23,803 bases of DNA from an uncultured Erysipelotrichaceae bacterium (lineage in GTDB: Bacteria; Bacillota_I; Bacilli_A; Erysipelotrichales; Erysipelotrichaceae), in NCBI GenBank assembly GCA_934725085.1, contig CAKVAL010000027.1, positions 1 through 23,803 on the forward strand, read 5' to 3'. Below, one piece after another: positions 7,065 to 14,271 of this stretch. The notes under the pieces are model-generated. The model ran no database searches. It worked only from the letters and a program-made list of their open reading frames with translations, and was not told where the DNA came from. A program made the position numbers and the translations under genes. Within the stretch, counting starts at the first letter, position 1; every line of letters starts with the position of its first letter.

Positions 7065-7873
7065 CATCTACTCCTTAGATACTCTATAGCACCTTTTATT
7101 GCGTTATTATGACAATCATCAGCAACATACTCACAAATATTTTTAACTTCATCTACAGCATTCTTAGGACAAATCGCAATATCCGCCATCTTCAGCATCT
7201 CGATATCGTTATAATGATCACCTATACATACCAATGTTTTATTATCTAAGCTATATTCCTCAATAACCCTCTTAATGCCAAGATCCTTACCTGCAAATAA
7301 ATCGAACATTTCTAGATATATATCGGCACTTCTAGCAGATTTTAAATGATATAAATATTCATTATCTTTAATCACATTAAGTATAGAATCAATATCTTCT
7401 TTCAAAGCTAAAATTGCACACTTTAGTATTCTTTTATCCATAAGCTCATCATAAGAAATCAAATCCCTTTTAAAATCAAGAACCCAAGCATCCCTTTCAT
7501 CATTAGTGATAATCTTATATGTATCAAATTCATCTAATGCTGTCATCATTAAATTTTTATTACTCAAGATAAGCTTATAAACGAATTTTTTGGCCTCATT
7601 ACTTATAAAATTAATAAATAAATACTCTTGTTTATCAAAATCATAGACAGCGGCACCATTAGATTCAACCAAAGGCATATTGATATTTATATCCACAAAA
7701 GTTTTTAATGTCGAATTATGGCTTCTACCACTGGCCACTCCAAATAAACCGCCATTTTTCACAAAATCATTAATCGCATCTTTGTTTTCCTTTGAAACAT
7801 AAGCTTTCCTGCCTATAGAATAGGTTGCCGTTCCATCTACATCACTATAAATTATCAAATTGTCAAAACGCAT
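7064..7873 (-). CDS. HAD-superfamily (Cof-type) phosphatase
   Basis: 269 residues. HAD motif I is YSDVDGTATYS, with nucleophile Asp11 and general acid Asp13. The Cof-type cap domain fills the middle. Motif IV is GDHYNDIEMLKMADIAI near the C-terminus, typical of IIB HAD phosphatases that act on phosphorylated sugars or metabolites. An ATG four codons upstream (7885) lacks an SD; GGAG placed 6 nt before the ATG at 7873 decides the start. It is the first gene of the HAD-EIIA-mupG-DUF-murQ-FAD transcript, which has its own promoter. The substrate is unknown; a role in relieving sugar-phosphate accumulation is a guess. Confidence 0.9.
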   Translation of the reverse strand: MRFDNLIIYSDVDGTATYSIGRKAYVSKENKDAINDFVKNGGLFGVASGRSHNSTLKTFVDININMPLVESNGAAVYDFDKQEYLFINFISNEAKKFVYKLILSNKNLMMTALDEFDTYKIITNDERDAWVLDFKRDLISYDELMDKRILKCAILALKEDIDSILNVIKDNEYLYHLKSARSADIYLEMFDLFAGKDLGIKRVIEEYSLDNKTLVCIGDHYNDIEMLKMADIAICPKNAVDEVKNICEYVADDCHNNAIKGAIEYLRSR

Positions 7874-7918
7874 CTTTTTCTCCATTTATAAATCAATAAT
7901 ATCAAGATGCAAAAACAA

Positions 7919-7958
7919 GTAAATGACTATAAAGTTTATATTTTTAACATTTTCGAAA
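7919..7958 (-). promoter_or_regulatory. Promoter/operator element of the HAD-EIIA-mupG-murQ operon
   Basis: Minus strand TTTCGAAA-A-TGTTAAAAA, 9 nt, then -10 TATAGT (7931-7926), with a predicted start near 7919 and about a 46-nt leader. There is no good -35 hexamer, which suggests an activator-dependent promoter. The 40 bp match the element before the acetyltransferase-araC genes (10959-10998) at 36 positions. Confidence 0.6.
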
Positions 7959-8002
7959 TTAAAAAGTAATCCTCTAATTCGTAAGTTTTAAAGGATTACT
8001 TT
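7955..8002 (-). terminator. Terminator after murP
   Basis: Minus strand 15-bp stem AAAGTAATCCTTTAA (8002-7988) with TTAGAGGATTACTTT, containing one T-G wobble, a 10-nt loop and a short T run. It begins 24 bp after the murP stop and ends at the promoter element of the next operon, so murP is probably transcribed apart from the HAD-mupG-murQ genes. Confidence 0.85.
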
Positions 8003-8025
8003 CATAAATTATCTTAAGCTATTTA

Positions 8026-9387
8026 CTAGTCCCTAAACGCATCCAAAGCTTTGTCCTTAACACCAACACCAATAGTAATGATGAAAGCAGCAACAACAGA
8101 TACCAAATAAGCCAAGTAATACGCTAAAGGTCTTGTATTAACAATACCACCAAGGATACCAGAAACATTCATAGTAATTGCACCTTGTCCTGGGAACATG
8201 CCTAGAACACAACCACCTACAAAGGCGCCAGCACAAGCACAAATGAATGGACGTCCAAGTGGTAATGATACACCAAAGATCAATGGTTCACCAATACCTA
8301 AGATACCAGCAGGAAGACCACCGATACAAGCTTCCTTCAAACCTTTTTCTTTCTTATACTTAACAAGTAAAGCTAGAGCAGCACCTACTTGACCACCACC
8401 AGCTAGAGAACAACAAGAGTAGATTGGTGTATAGCCAAGAGTTTCAATGAAAGTAGTATGAACTGGAGACAAACCATGGTGCATACCAGTCATAACTAAA
8501 GGTAAGAAGAAAGCGGCAATAATACCATATGCGAATGGTCCAACATTATCTAGCAACCATAAGAAGCCATTAGTAATACCATCAGAAATTAAACCAGCAA
8601 CAGGTTGAATTACATAGATTACAAGTAAACCAACCACAACAATTGAAACAATTGGTGGTACATGAATCTTCAATGCATCTGGACAATGCTTCTTAACTTT
8701 TCTTTCAACCAAGGCGATTAGAATACCAGCGGCCAAAGCAGCCAAAGTGCCACCACGGCCATTAACGATAGTCTCACCAAATAAACCAGGTTTACCAGCC
8801 AAGCCACCAAGATTAATAATGATACCACCTGCAACCAAACCTAAGTATGGGTTACCACCCATTACCTTAGCAGCACTGGCTGCAACTGCGATATTCAAGT
8901 ATGTAAAGAAAGTACTAGCTAATACTTGTAAAGCCAACATGAATGTTGAATCATTTGGATTAAATAAGGTAATTCCAGGATTAACATTCCAAATAGCCTT
9001 GAAAATATTCATTACACCAAAGATCAAGCCTGCTCCTGCAAACACTGGAATTAATGGTGTAAATACTTTAGCGAAAATTGAGAAAATACCTTTTGCGTCC
9101 TTCTTAGTCATCACTGCTTCTGTATTAACAGTAAGTTTAATACCAGGCATACTCTTAATTTCTTCACATGCTGTATCAGCGACACCTGGACCAACGATGA
9201 TTTGTGGTTCATTATCTGTACCAGCAATTCTCATGACACCCTTAATAGCCTTAAGAGCGCCTTTGTCAACCTTTGTGGGATCTTTGACAACTGTTCTTAA
9301 ACGAGTCATACAGTTTTCAATGGAAACCACATTCTCAACTCCACCCAAACCTTCTACGATTAAAGTGGCAAGTGATTTTTCACTCAT
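8026..9387 (-). CDS. murP: PTS EIIBC permease, MurNAc/MurNAc-GlcNAc type (MurP-like)
   Basis: 453 residues. The N-terminal EIIB domain of the glucose/sucrose family (about 1-85) carries phosphorylated Cys26 in ENCMTRLR and the GVMRIAG and QIIVGPGVA motifs. The EIIC domain (about 105-450) has multiple membrane segments and the substrate-site block GILGIGEPLIFGVSLPLGRP. The domain order B-C and lack of EIIA match E. coli and S. aureus MurP (about 470-480 residues). The MurNAc specificity is inferred from murQ and mupG next to it; sequence alone would also fit other beta-glucoside-family permeases. GGGGAGG lies 6 nt before the ATG. Expression should be glucose-repressed through the cre site at the promoter and possibly activated by the adjacent AraC-type protein. 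Confidence 0.9.
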   Translation of the reverse strand: MSEKSLATLIVEGLGGVENVVSIENCMTRLRTVVKDPTKVDKGALKAIKGVMRIAGTDNEPQIIVGPGVADTACEEIKSMPGIKLTVNTEAVMTKKDAKGIFSIFAKVFTPLIPVFAGAGLIFGVMNIFKAIWNVNPGITLFNPNDSTFMLALQVLASTFFTYLNIAVAASAAKVMGGNPYLGLVAGGIIINLGGLAGKPGLFGETIVNGRGGTLAALAAGILIALVERKVKKHCPDALKIHVPPIVSIVVVGLLVIYVIQPVAGLISDGITNGFLWLLDNVGPFAYGIIAAFFLPLVMTGMHHGLSPVHTTFIETLGYTPIYSCCSLAGGGQVGAALALLVKYKKEKGLKEACIGGLPAGILGIGEPLIFGVSLPLGRPFICACAGAFVGGCVLGMFPGQGAITMNVSGILGGIVNTRPLAYYLAYLVSVVAAFIITIGVGVKDKALDAFRD

Positions 9388-9422
9388 AATAATCCTCCCC
9401 TTGAGTAAAAATTGCTGTTTTT

Positions 9423-9445
9423 ATAAAAGAGGCAGCATCTCTTTT
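9423..9445 (-). promoter_or_regulatory. Hairpin in the murP leader
   Basis: Minus strand AAAAGAG-ATGCTGC-CTCTTTT, a 7-bp stem in the untranslated leader between the promoter and the murP SD. Its loop TGCTG can alternatively pair with CAGCA about 15 nt downstream, which is followed by ATTTTT, so a weak attenuator is possible. It does not resemble a known RAT site. Confidence 0.35.
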
Positions 9446-9459
9446 TGGAACCGCTTTCA
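9446..9459 (-). promoter_or_regulatory. cre site (CcpA catabolite repression) at murP
   Basis: Minus strand TGAAAGCGGTTCCA matches the cre consensus TGWNANCGNTNWCA with one mismatch. It lies directly downstream of, and shares one base with, the -10 box TATAAT, where CcpA binding blocks initiation. This fits a PTS-sugar operon in Bacillota. Confidence 0.8.
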
Positions 9460-9483
9460 TTATAGATTTCATTATTTTTAACA
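9459..9483 (-). promoter_or_regulatory. murP promoter
   Basis: A perfect -10 TATAAT (9464-9459) with TGTTAAAAA (9483-9475) 10 bp upstream. No good -35 hexamer is present at 16-18 bp. The TGTTAAAAA word occupies nearly the same place in the promoters at 7919-7958 and 10959-10998, suggesting a common activator. Confidence 0.6.
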
Positions 9484-9511
9484 AAAATGGCTACGCCGAT
9501 AAAAAATTTAT

Positions 9512-10282
9512 CTATTTCGAAACAGTATACATTTTCCTAAATTTGTTAGGAGACATGCCTACCATGTTCTTAAAAGCCCTAGAAAAAGCATAGACACTAT
9601 CATATCCACACTCAATCGCAATCTCACCAATATTTAGATTTTCATCACTTATAAGTAACTCTTTAGCTCTATGCATACGCATTTCTTCGATATATTCAAG
9701 AGGAGAAAAATGATACTTCTCTTTAAATAGACGACGAAAATAAACTTCGGAAATATTAGCTTTCTTAGCCACCTCGCACATCTTAATTTCCTTATAAACA
9801 TTCTCTCTAATATATTGTTCACAAGGCTTTATAATGTCATATTTATGATCATAATGGCCATACCCATTAAGCCTTGCGGTAATATCATATAGTTCACTTA
9901 AGCCCATAAGTTCTCTTGATTCAAGATTGTATAAATATCTTTTTTCCATCTTTAGAAAATTCTTATAAAAAGTATTACTCTCAAAACAATCTATACTATA
10001 GACTTCATCAAAGAAACCGTCATCTAATTCAAAATCAATGATTGGAAAAATATTATCTGCATTAATATGAAAATCATAGGTGCAATTCTTAGGAACTAAA
10101 ATAACATGTTTCTGATCACATTTATATTTCTTGTCACCATAAATAAACATAGCGCTTCCTTGTATACAAAATATAAAACCATAGTGTGGTCTCTTTTCAA
10201 TATGTTTATTCACACCTTCTTTATAAGTCTTGAATTGAAACCTAGTAATACTATGAAATCTTAATTTTTCTAACACTTCCAT
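9512..10282 (-). CDS. AraC-family transcriptional regulator, probable MurNAc operon activator
   Basis: 256 residues. The N-terminal cupin-like effector domain (about 10-140, including HYGFIFCIQGSAMFIYGDKK and HVILVPKNCTYDFHI) is followed by a C-terminal double HTH (about 150-253): EVAKKANISEVYFRRLFKEK and then IGEIAIECGYDSVYAFSRAF. GMSPNKFRKMY closes the second HTH as in typical AraC/XylS proteins. GAGGTGAGCAG precedes the ATG. It lies 33 bp after the acetyltransferase gene, apparently in one transcript, and just upstream of murP. Since no MurR-type (RpiR) regulator is in the window, it is the best candidate for control of the MurNAc genes. The effector could be MurNAc-6-phosphate or a muropeptide; that is inference. 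Confidence 0.93.
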   Translation of the reverse strand: MEVLEKLRFHSITRFQFKTYKEGVNKHIEKRPHYGFIFCIQGSAMFIYGDKKYKCDQKHVILVPKNCTYDFHINADNIFPIIDFELDDGFFDEVYSIDCFESNTFYKNFLKMEKRYLYNLESRELMGLSELYDITARLNGYGHYDHKYDIIKPCEQYIRENVYKEIKMCEVAKKANISEVYFRRLFKEKYHFSPLEYIEEMRMHRAKELLISDENLNIGEIAIECGYDSVYAFSRAFKNMVGMSPNKFRKMYTVSK

Positions 10283-10315
10283 CTGCTCACCTCGTGTAAA
10301 AAATTTATTTATATA

Positions 10316-10909
10316 CTATTGTAAATCAAAATCTGGTAAATGGCCTTCCGTTGCATTATCTCGATGATGAATTGTTGCAGGATTACCAATTACAACACTA
10401 TGATCTGGTACATCAAAATTCACGAAAGTATTCGGTGCAATCAAAACATCATTACCAATATGAATATTTCCCGTAACAGTAGAATTAGTCCTAATAACTA
10501 CTCTATCACCAAAAGTAGGCGTTCCTTTTCTTTTACCCCTTATATCTCTTCCAATTGTCACATTATGAGTCACAAAGAATTGATTACCAAATTTAGCCTT
10601 ACCATTAATCACAATCTTACCCCAGTGTCCAATAATAAAGCCCTTGCCAATACTTGTATTATCTTCAAAACTAATGCCGGTCTTTAATTCCCAACGATGA
10701 AGTTTCCATTTATAATACCTTCCCCAAATATTATCTTGGTTAACTTGAAACTTCCTATATACAACAGTCATCTTCCATTCATAACCTTTAAGATATGACT
10801 TTGGTAATTCATCCTTATGTTTAAAGGCACACAAGAAACGATAATCATAATCAATTATTTCCTTAAATTCTTTAGTATTCGGTAATAAATAAGCTAATCC
10901 TTTTTTCAT
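10316..10909 (-). CDS. Left-handed beta-helix acetyltransferase (CysE/SAT-like)
   Basis: 197 residues. A short helical N-terminus is followed by hexapeptide repeats from about residue 75 (GISFEDNTSIGKGFIIGHWG, IVINGKAKFGNQFFVTHNVT, VVIRTNSTVTGNIHIGNDVL, IAPNTFVNFDVPDHSVVIGN) ending in NPATIHHR. GHWG and VTHNVTIG contain the His residues expected in serine-acetyltransferase-type hexapeptide enzymes. The full N-terminal domain of CysE is missing, so it is more likely a sugar or polysaccharide O-acetyltransferase than a cysteine-biosynthesis enzyme. The start is supported by AAGGA about 11 nt upstream. It shares a promoter element with the MurNAc operon and is followed by araC, so acetylation of a sugar or muropeptide is a plausible but unproven role. 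Confidence 0.85.
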   Translation of the reverse strand: MKKGLAYLLPNTKEFKEIIDYDYRFLCAFKHKDELPKSYLKGYEWKMTVVYRKFQVNQDNIWGRYYKWKLHRWELKTGISFEDNTSIGKGFIIGHWGKIVINGKAKFGNQFFVTHNVTIGRDIRGKRKGTPTFGDRVVIRTNSTVTGNIHIGNDVLIAPNTFVNFDVPDHSVVIGNPATIHHRDNATEGHLPDFDLQ

Positions 10910-10958
10910 ACATTAATCCATCCTTGTTTTCTTCATAATAAAAAAAGAATGTAAGCAC

Positions 10959-10998
10959 GTAAATAACAATAAAGTTTAACTTTTTAACATTTTCGAAA
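10959..10998 (-). promoter_or_regulatory. Promoter/operator element of the acetyltransferase-araC genes
   Basis: Minus strand TTTCGAAA-A-TGTTAAAAA, 9 nt, then -10-like TATTGT (10971-10966). Over 40 bp it agrees with 7919-7958 at 36 positions, far beyond what promoters normally share. It lies in the intergenic region divergent from the plus-strand GNAT gene. Confidence 0.6.
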
Positions 10999-11015
10999 CA
11001 CTTATATTCAAACTC

Positions 11016-11044
11016 TTGTTTTTTAAAAAATCGCTTTATATTAT
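11016..11044 (+). promoter_or_regulatory. Putative leaderless promoter of the two-domain GNAT gene
   Basis: TTGTTT (11016-11021), 17-bp spacer, TATTAT (11039-11044; 5/6 to TATAAT), then only 6 nt to the ATG at 11051. No SD is present. The geometry is identical to that before the MBOAT gene. The alternative -10 TATATT (11037-11042) would also leave almost no leader. Confidence 0.5.
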
Positions 11045-11050
11045 TAGCGT

Positions 11051-11983
11051 ATGGAATATATAGAATTTAATCAGACCTATGAAAATGAAGTAATTGACCT
11101 TTGGAATAAGTGTTTATTACACGATGTTATTTCAAAAGAAATATTTGAAAACAAAGCTCTTTTTGATGAAAACTTTGATAAATATCTAACGGTCTTAGCT
11201 CTAAATAATAATAAAGTAATTGGGTTTCTAATGGCAACCAAAAGAAAATTCCCATATTTAGAAAGAGGATTAGAAAGTGAAAAAGCATGGATAAATGTTT
11301 TCTTTGTAGAAGAAAAATATCGTAATAAAGGCATTGGCAAAGCTATGCATGACATCATTATTAAAAAACTTAAAGACACTAAAAAAATAATAATCGCTTC
11401 TTATTCCCCTAATTACTTCTTTTACGGTGTTGACATAGAAAATTACCCAGAAAGTAAACCATTCTTAGATAAACTAGGATACGTCCAAGGATCAAACCAT
11501 TATTCTATGGCAAGAGACTTGCATGGTTTTCACTTTGATGAAAAAACTTTCAACAAATATCAAACTCTATTAAACAAAGGATATAAATTTATCAATTTCA
11601 AATACGAATACTCTTTAGAACTGCTTGAATTTCTTAAAAATGAATTTGGTGGTGGTTGGAAAAGAAACGCTCTAATTGCCATGCAAAAAAGTAAAGCTGA
11701 AGAAAGAATTATCTTAGTACTAGACCCCAATAATAAAATATGTGGCTGTGCAAATAGAGCAATTGACGACAACGAAATGCGTTTTGGTCCTATAGGCATC
11801 GGCAAGGATTATCGAAACGAAGGAATAGGAAGCGTTTTACTTAACTTTTGTCTACTTGATATGACTAAAAAAGGTATTTATCATATGTTTTTTATGACAA
11901 CCGATGAAGATGGAAAAAGATATTATGAAAGAAATGGATTACATGTGATTAGAACCTTTGTAGAATACAGTAAAGATATATAA
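11051..11983 (+). CDS. Tandem GNAT N-acetyltransferase
   Basis: 310 residues with two GNAT folds. In the first (about 1-150), the acetyl-CoA loop is FFVEEKYRNKGIGKAMHDII. In the second (about 165-310), it is IGIGKDYRNEGIGSVLLNFC, followed by FFMTTDEDGKRYYERNGLHV. GNATs move the acetyl group of acetyl-CoA to an amine; the substrate cannot be deduced. It is divergent from the acetyltransferase-araC genes and is one of only two plus-strand genes. The start codon lies 6 nt from a -10-like hexamer with no SD, suggesting a leaderless mRNA. A bidirectional terminator separates it from the convergent pyrE. Confidence 0.88.
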   Translation: MEYIEFNQTYENEVIDLWNKCLLHDVISKEIFENKALFDENFDKYLTVLALNNNKVIGFLMATKRKFPYLERGLESEKAWINVFFVEEKYRNKGIGKAMHDIIIKKLKDTKKIIIASYSPNYFFYGVDIENYPESKPFLDKLGYVQGSNHYSMARDLHGFHFDEKTFNKYQTLLNKGYKFINFKYEYSLELLEFLKNEFGGGWKRNALIAMQKSKAEERIILVLDPNNKICGCANRAIDDNEMRFGPIGIGKDYRNEGIGSVLLNFCLLDMTKKGIYHMFFMTTDEDGKRYYERNGLHVIRTFVEYSKDI

Positions 11984-12018
11984 AAAGTTGCCTACATATA
12001 CAGTAAGCAACTTCTTTA
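11983..12018. terminator. Bidirectional terminator between GNAT and pyrE
   Basis: AAAGTTGC and GCAACTT arms enclose a 15-nt region. On the minus strand the hairpin is followed by TTTTTATAT, a good terminator for the pyr operon. On the plus strand it is followed by CTTTAG, a weaker but usable one for the GNAT gene. Confidence 0.82.
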
Positions 12019-12024
12019 GATGAA

Positions 12025-12657
12025 TTATTTATTAATCCAAGATTCATCATCTGGATTATTTCTGAAAGCTAATAAAGCCTCCTTTTGTTCAGCCTTAATA
12101 TAACCACATTCGATTGCGACATCAATCAAAGTATCATAGTTACTTGCTGAATAATTAACGATATTATGTTCAGCCAACTTATCAGAAGACTTAGTCATAC
12201 CATAAGTGAAAATAGATGCGATACCTAATACTTCAGCACCAACTTCTCTTAAAGTCTCACAAACTTCGATTGCAGACTTAGCAGTAGAAATTAAATCCTC
12301 AACTACAACGCACTTAGTACCAGGTTCAACCTTACCCTCAATCTTATTGTTTCTACCATGGTCCTTGTTAGAACCTCTAACATAACCCATAGGTAAGTTT
12401 AAGATAGTAGCTACAATAGCAGCATGCGCAATACCAGCAGTAGAAGTTCCAATTACCATCTCAGTCTCTGGATAATACTTCTTAATAATTTCTGCAATAG
12501 CATTTTCAACATCATTTCTAACCTCAACATCAGATAATGTTAAACGATTATCACAATAAATAGGTGACTTAATACCACTAGCCCAAGTAAATGGTTCCTC
12601 TGGTCTTAAGAACACGGCCTTAATCTTTAATAAATCTTCAGCAATTTTTCTTTCCAT
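12025..12657 (-). CDS. pyrE: Orotate phosphoribosyltransferase
   Basis: 210 residues, normal OPRT length. It converts orotate and PRPP to OMP. The N-terminal hood contains FTWASGIKSPIYCDNRLTLS, followed by MVIGTSTAGIAHAAIVATIL and the flexible loop RGSNKDHGRNNKIEG with Lys, His and Arg. The PRPP-binding loop is CVVVEDLISTAKSAIE, in which Ala replaces the Gly common at this position (STGKS). It is the last gene of the DAACS-pyrK-pyrD-pyrF-pyrE operon, starting 2 bp after the pyrF stop and ending at a strong terminator. Confidence 0.97.
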   Translation of the reverse strand: MERKIAEDLLKIKAVFLRPEEPFTWASGIKSPIYCDNRLTLSDVEVRNDVENAIAEIIKKYYPETEMVIGTSTAGIAHAAIVATILNLPMGYVRGSNKDHGRNNKIEGKVEPGTKCVVVEDLISTAKSAIEVCETLREVGAEVLGIASIFTYGMTKSSDKLAEHNIVNYSASNYDTLIDVAIECGYIKAEQKEALLAFRNNPDDESWINK

Positions 12658-12659
12658 GA

Positions 12660-13361
12660 TTATTCCCCTTCAAATTCTTCACAAGCTCTTAAATAAGCAG
12701 CCTTTGGATCCCCAGCAGCTGTAATACTTCTTCCTACAACAATATAAGAAGAGCCCAATTCCTTAGCTAAAGCTGGAGTAGTAACTCTTTTTTGATCACC
12801 CTTGTCATCATCCGCAAAACGAACACCAGGAGTAACAGTTAAGAAATCACTACCACAGTTTTCCTTAACAACACCACTCTCTAAAGGTGAACAAACAACA
12901 CCATCACAACCTGCTTCTTTAGCATTCTTAGCATAATGAACTACAGTTTCATTTAAATCCTTAGAAATTAATAACTCATTAGCGATACTCTCGCTATTTA
13001 AACTAGTCAAAATAGTAACCGCAAGTAACTTTGTATCCTTACCCTTTTCAGTTAGTGCTCTTTTAGCTGCCTTCATCATTTCAATACCGCCACCGGCATG
13101 AACATTAACCATATCTACATCAAGATCAGCAAGATTCAACATAGCTTTATAAACAGTATTTGGAATATCATGTAACTTAAGATCAAGGAAAACCTTATGG
13201 CCTCTTTTCTTAATCTCTCTTACAAGTTCAGGTCCTTGACCATAGAAAATTTCCATACCAATCTTTAAGAAAGGCTTCTTATCACCATCAAACTTATCAA
13301 GGAAAGAAAATAAAGTTTCCTTATCCTTAAAATCGCACGCAACTATAACTTCTCTAGACAT
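12660..13361 (-). CDS. pyrF: Orotidine 5'-phosphate decarboxylase
   Basis: 233 residues. It decarboxylates OMP to UMP, the final step of the pathway. Motifs are VIVACDFKD at the N-terminus, the catalytic FLDLKLHDIPNTV (Asp-Lys-x-x-Asp array), VNVHAGGGIEMM, VTPGVRF, and the phosphate loop SYIVVGRSITAAGDP. A TTG five codons upstream keeps the frame open, but AAGGAG 5 nt before the ATG at 13361 decides the start. The gene overlaps pyrD by 8 nt. The fold length is that of the short bacterial (B. subtilis-like) form. Confidence 0.97.
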   Translation of the reverse strand: MSREVIVACDFKDKETLFSFLDKFDGDKKPFLKIGMEIFYGQGPELVREIKKRGHKVFLDLKLHDIPNTVYKAMLNLADLDVDMVNVHAGGGIEMMKAAKRALTEKGKDTKLLAVTILTSLNSESIANELLISKDLNETVVHYAKNAKEAGCDGVVCSPLESGVVKENCGSDFLTVTPGVRFADDDKGDQKRVTTPALAKELGSSYIVVGRSITAAGDPKAAYLRACEEFEGE

Positions 13362-14271
13362 TATGACTCCTTCCAATAATACTACTTATATTATCTATTT
13401 TTAATTCATCTAATAAAAGACCTAAATCATCAATTATTTCTTTACAAGCATAAGGATTAATTAGATTCTCGGTACCAATCTCAACCGCACTAGCACCAGC
13501 AGACATCATCTCAACTACATCACTTGCACAAGACACACCACCACAACCAACGATTGGAATATTAACTTCTTTATATACCTTATATATTGTCTCTAAAACA
13601 ATTGGATAAATACCCTTGCCAGAAACACCACCTGTTAGATTATCTAAGATTGGCTTACCTGTCTTTAAATCAAAACGCATGCCTAAGAAAGTATTTAACA
13701 ACACTAATCCATCAGCACCATTTTCCTCTAGTGCCTTAGCCATCTTAACGATATCCTTACATTGAGGAGTACACTTTACATAAACCGGTTTTGTACAAAC
13801 ACTCTTTACCTCTTTTAAAACGCTAACCGCACTATCGATATCAGTCCCAAATGACATACCACCACCATGCACATTAGGACAAGAGATATTAAGCTCAATT
13901 ATACCCACAAGCTCTTCCTTATCTAGTTTTCTTGCACACTCTCTATATTGTTCAAGAGAAAAACCAGAAACGTTCGCAAAAACCTTACCGTGATAAATTT
14001 CCTTTAACTTAGGGAAATATTCATTAACTACTTTATCAACACCAGGATTTTCTAAACCTACACTATTTAACATACCACCTGCATATTCAGCAATTCTTGG
14101 TAGTCTATTACCATCACGAGGCTCTAAAGTAGTTCCCTTAATAGAAAATGAACCAAGCTCATTAATATCATAGAACTCTGCAAACTCAAAACCATAGCCG
14201 AAAGTACCAGAAGCAGGAATCAAAGGATTCTTTAATTTTAAATTTGATAATTCTACATCAAGTTTTCCCAT
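13354..14271 (-). CDS. pyrD: Dihydroorotate dehydrogenase B (NAD+), catalytic subunit
   Basis: 305 residues. This is the FMN-containing catalytic subunit of class 1B DHODH, oxidising dihydroorotate to orotate in complex with PyrK. Visible motifs are NPLIPASGTFGYG, RLPRIAEYAGGMLNSVGLEN, the class 1 catalytic Cys131 in ELNISCPNV (Cys rather than the Ser of class 2), VYVKCTPQC, and the FMN phosphate site IVGCGGVSCASDVVEMMSAG. GGAGG precedes the ATG by 8 nt. The gene overlaps pyrK (19 nt) and pyrF (8 nt). Class 1B plus PyrK means electrons pass to NAD+, independent of quinones, which suits a fermentative organism. Confidence 0.97.
   Translation of the reverse strand: MGKLDVELSNLKLKNPLIPASGTFGYGFEFAEFYDINELGSFSIKGTTLEPRDGNRLPRIAEYAGGMLNSVGLENPGVDKVVNEYFPKLKEIYHGKVFANVSGFSLEQYRECARKLDKEELVGIIELNISCPNVHGGGMSFGTDIDSAVSVLKEVKSVCTKPVYVKCTPQCKDIVKMAKALEENGADGLVLLNTFLGMRFDLKTGKPILDNLTGGVSGKGIYPIVLETIYKVYKEVNIPIVGCGGVSCASDVVEMMSAGASAVEIGTENLINPYACKEIIDDLGLLLDELKIDNISSIIGRSHNV

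Noticed and set aside
8747..9481. Long plus-strand open frame (244 codons) opposite murP
   Set aside because: It is antisense to a well-supported PTS gene and Pro/Ala/Lys-rich with no recognisable domain or SD; it is a shadow of the murP coding frame.
11077..11379. Minus-strand open frame of 100 codons opposite the tandem GNAT gene
   Set aside because: No SD and no recognisable domain; an antisense shadow of the GNAT frame.
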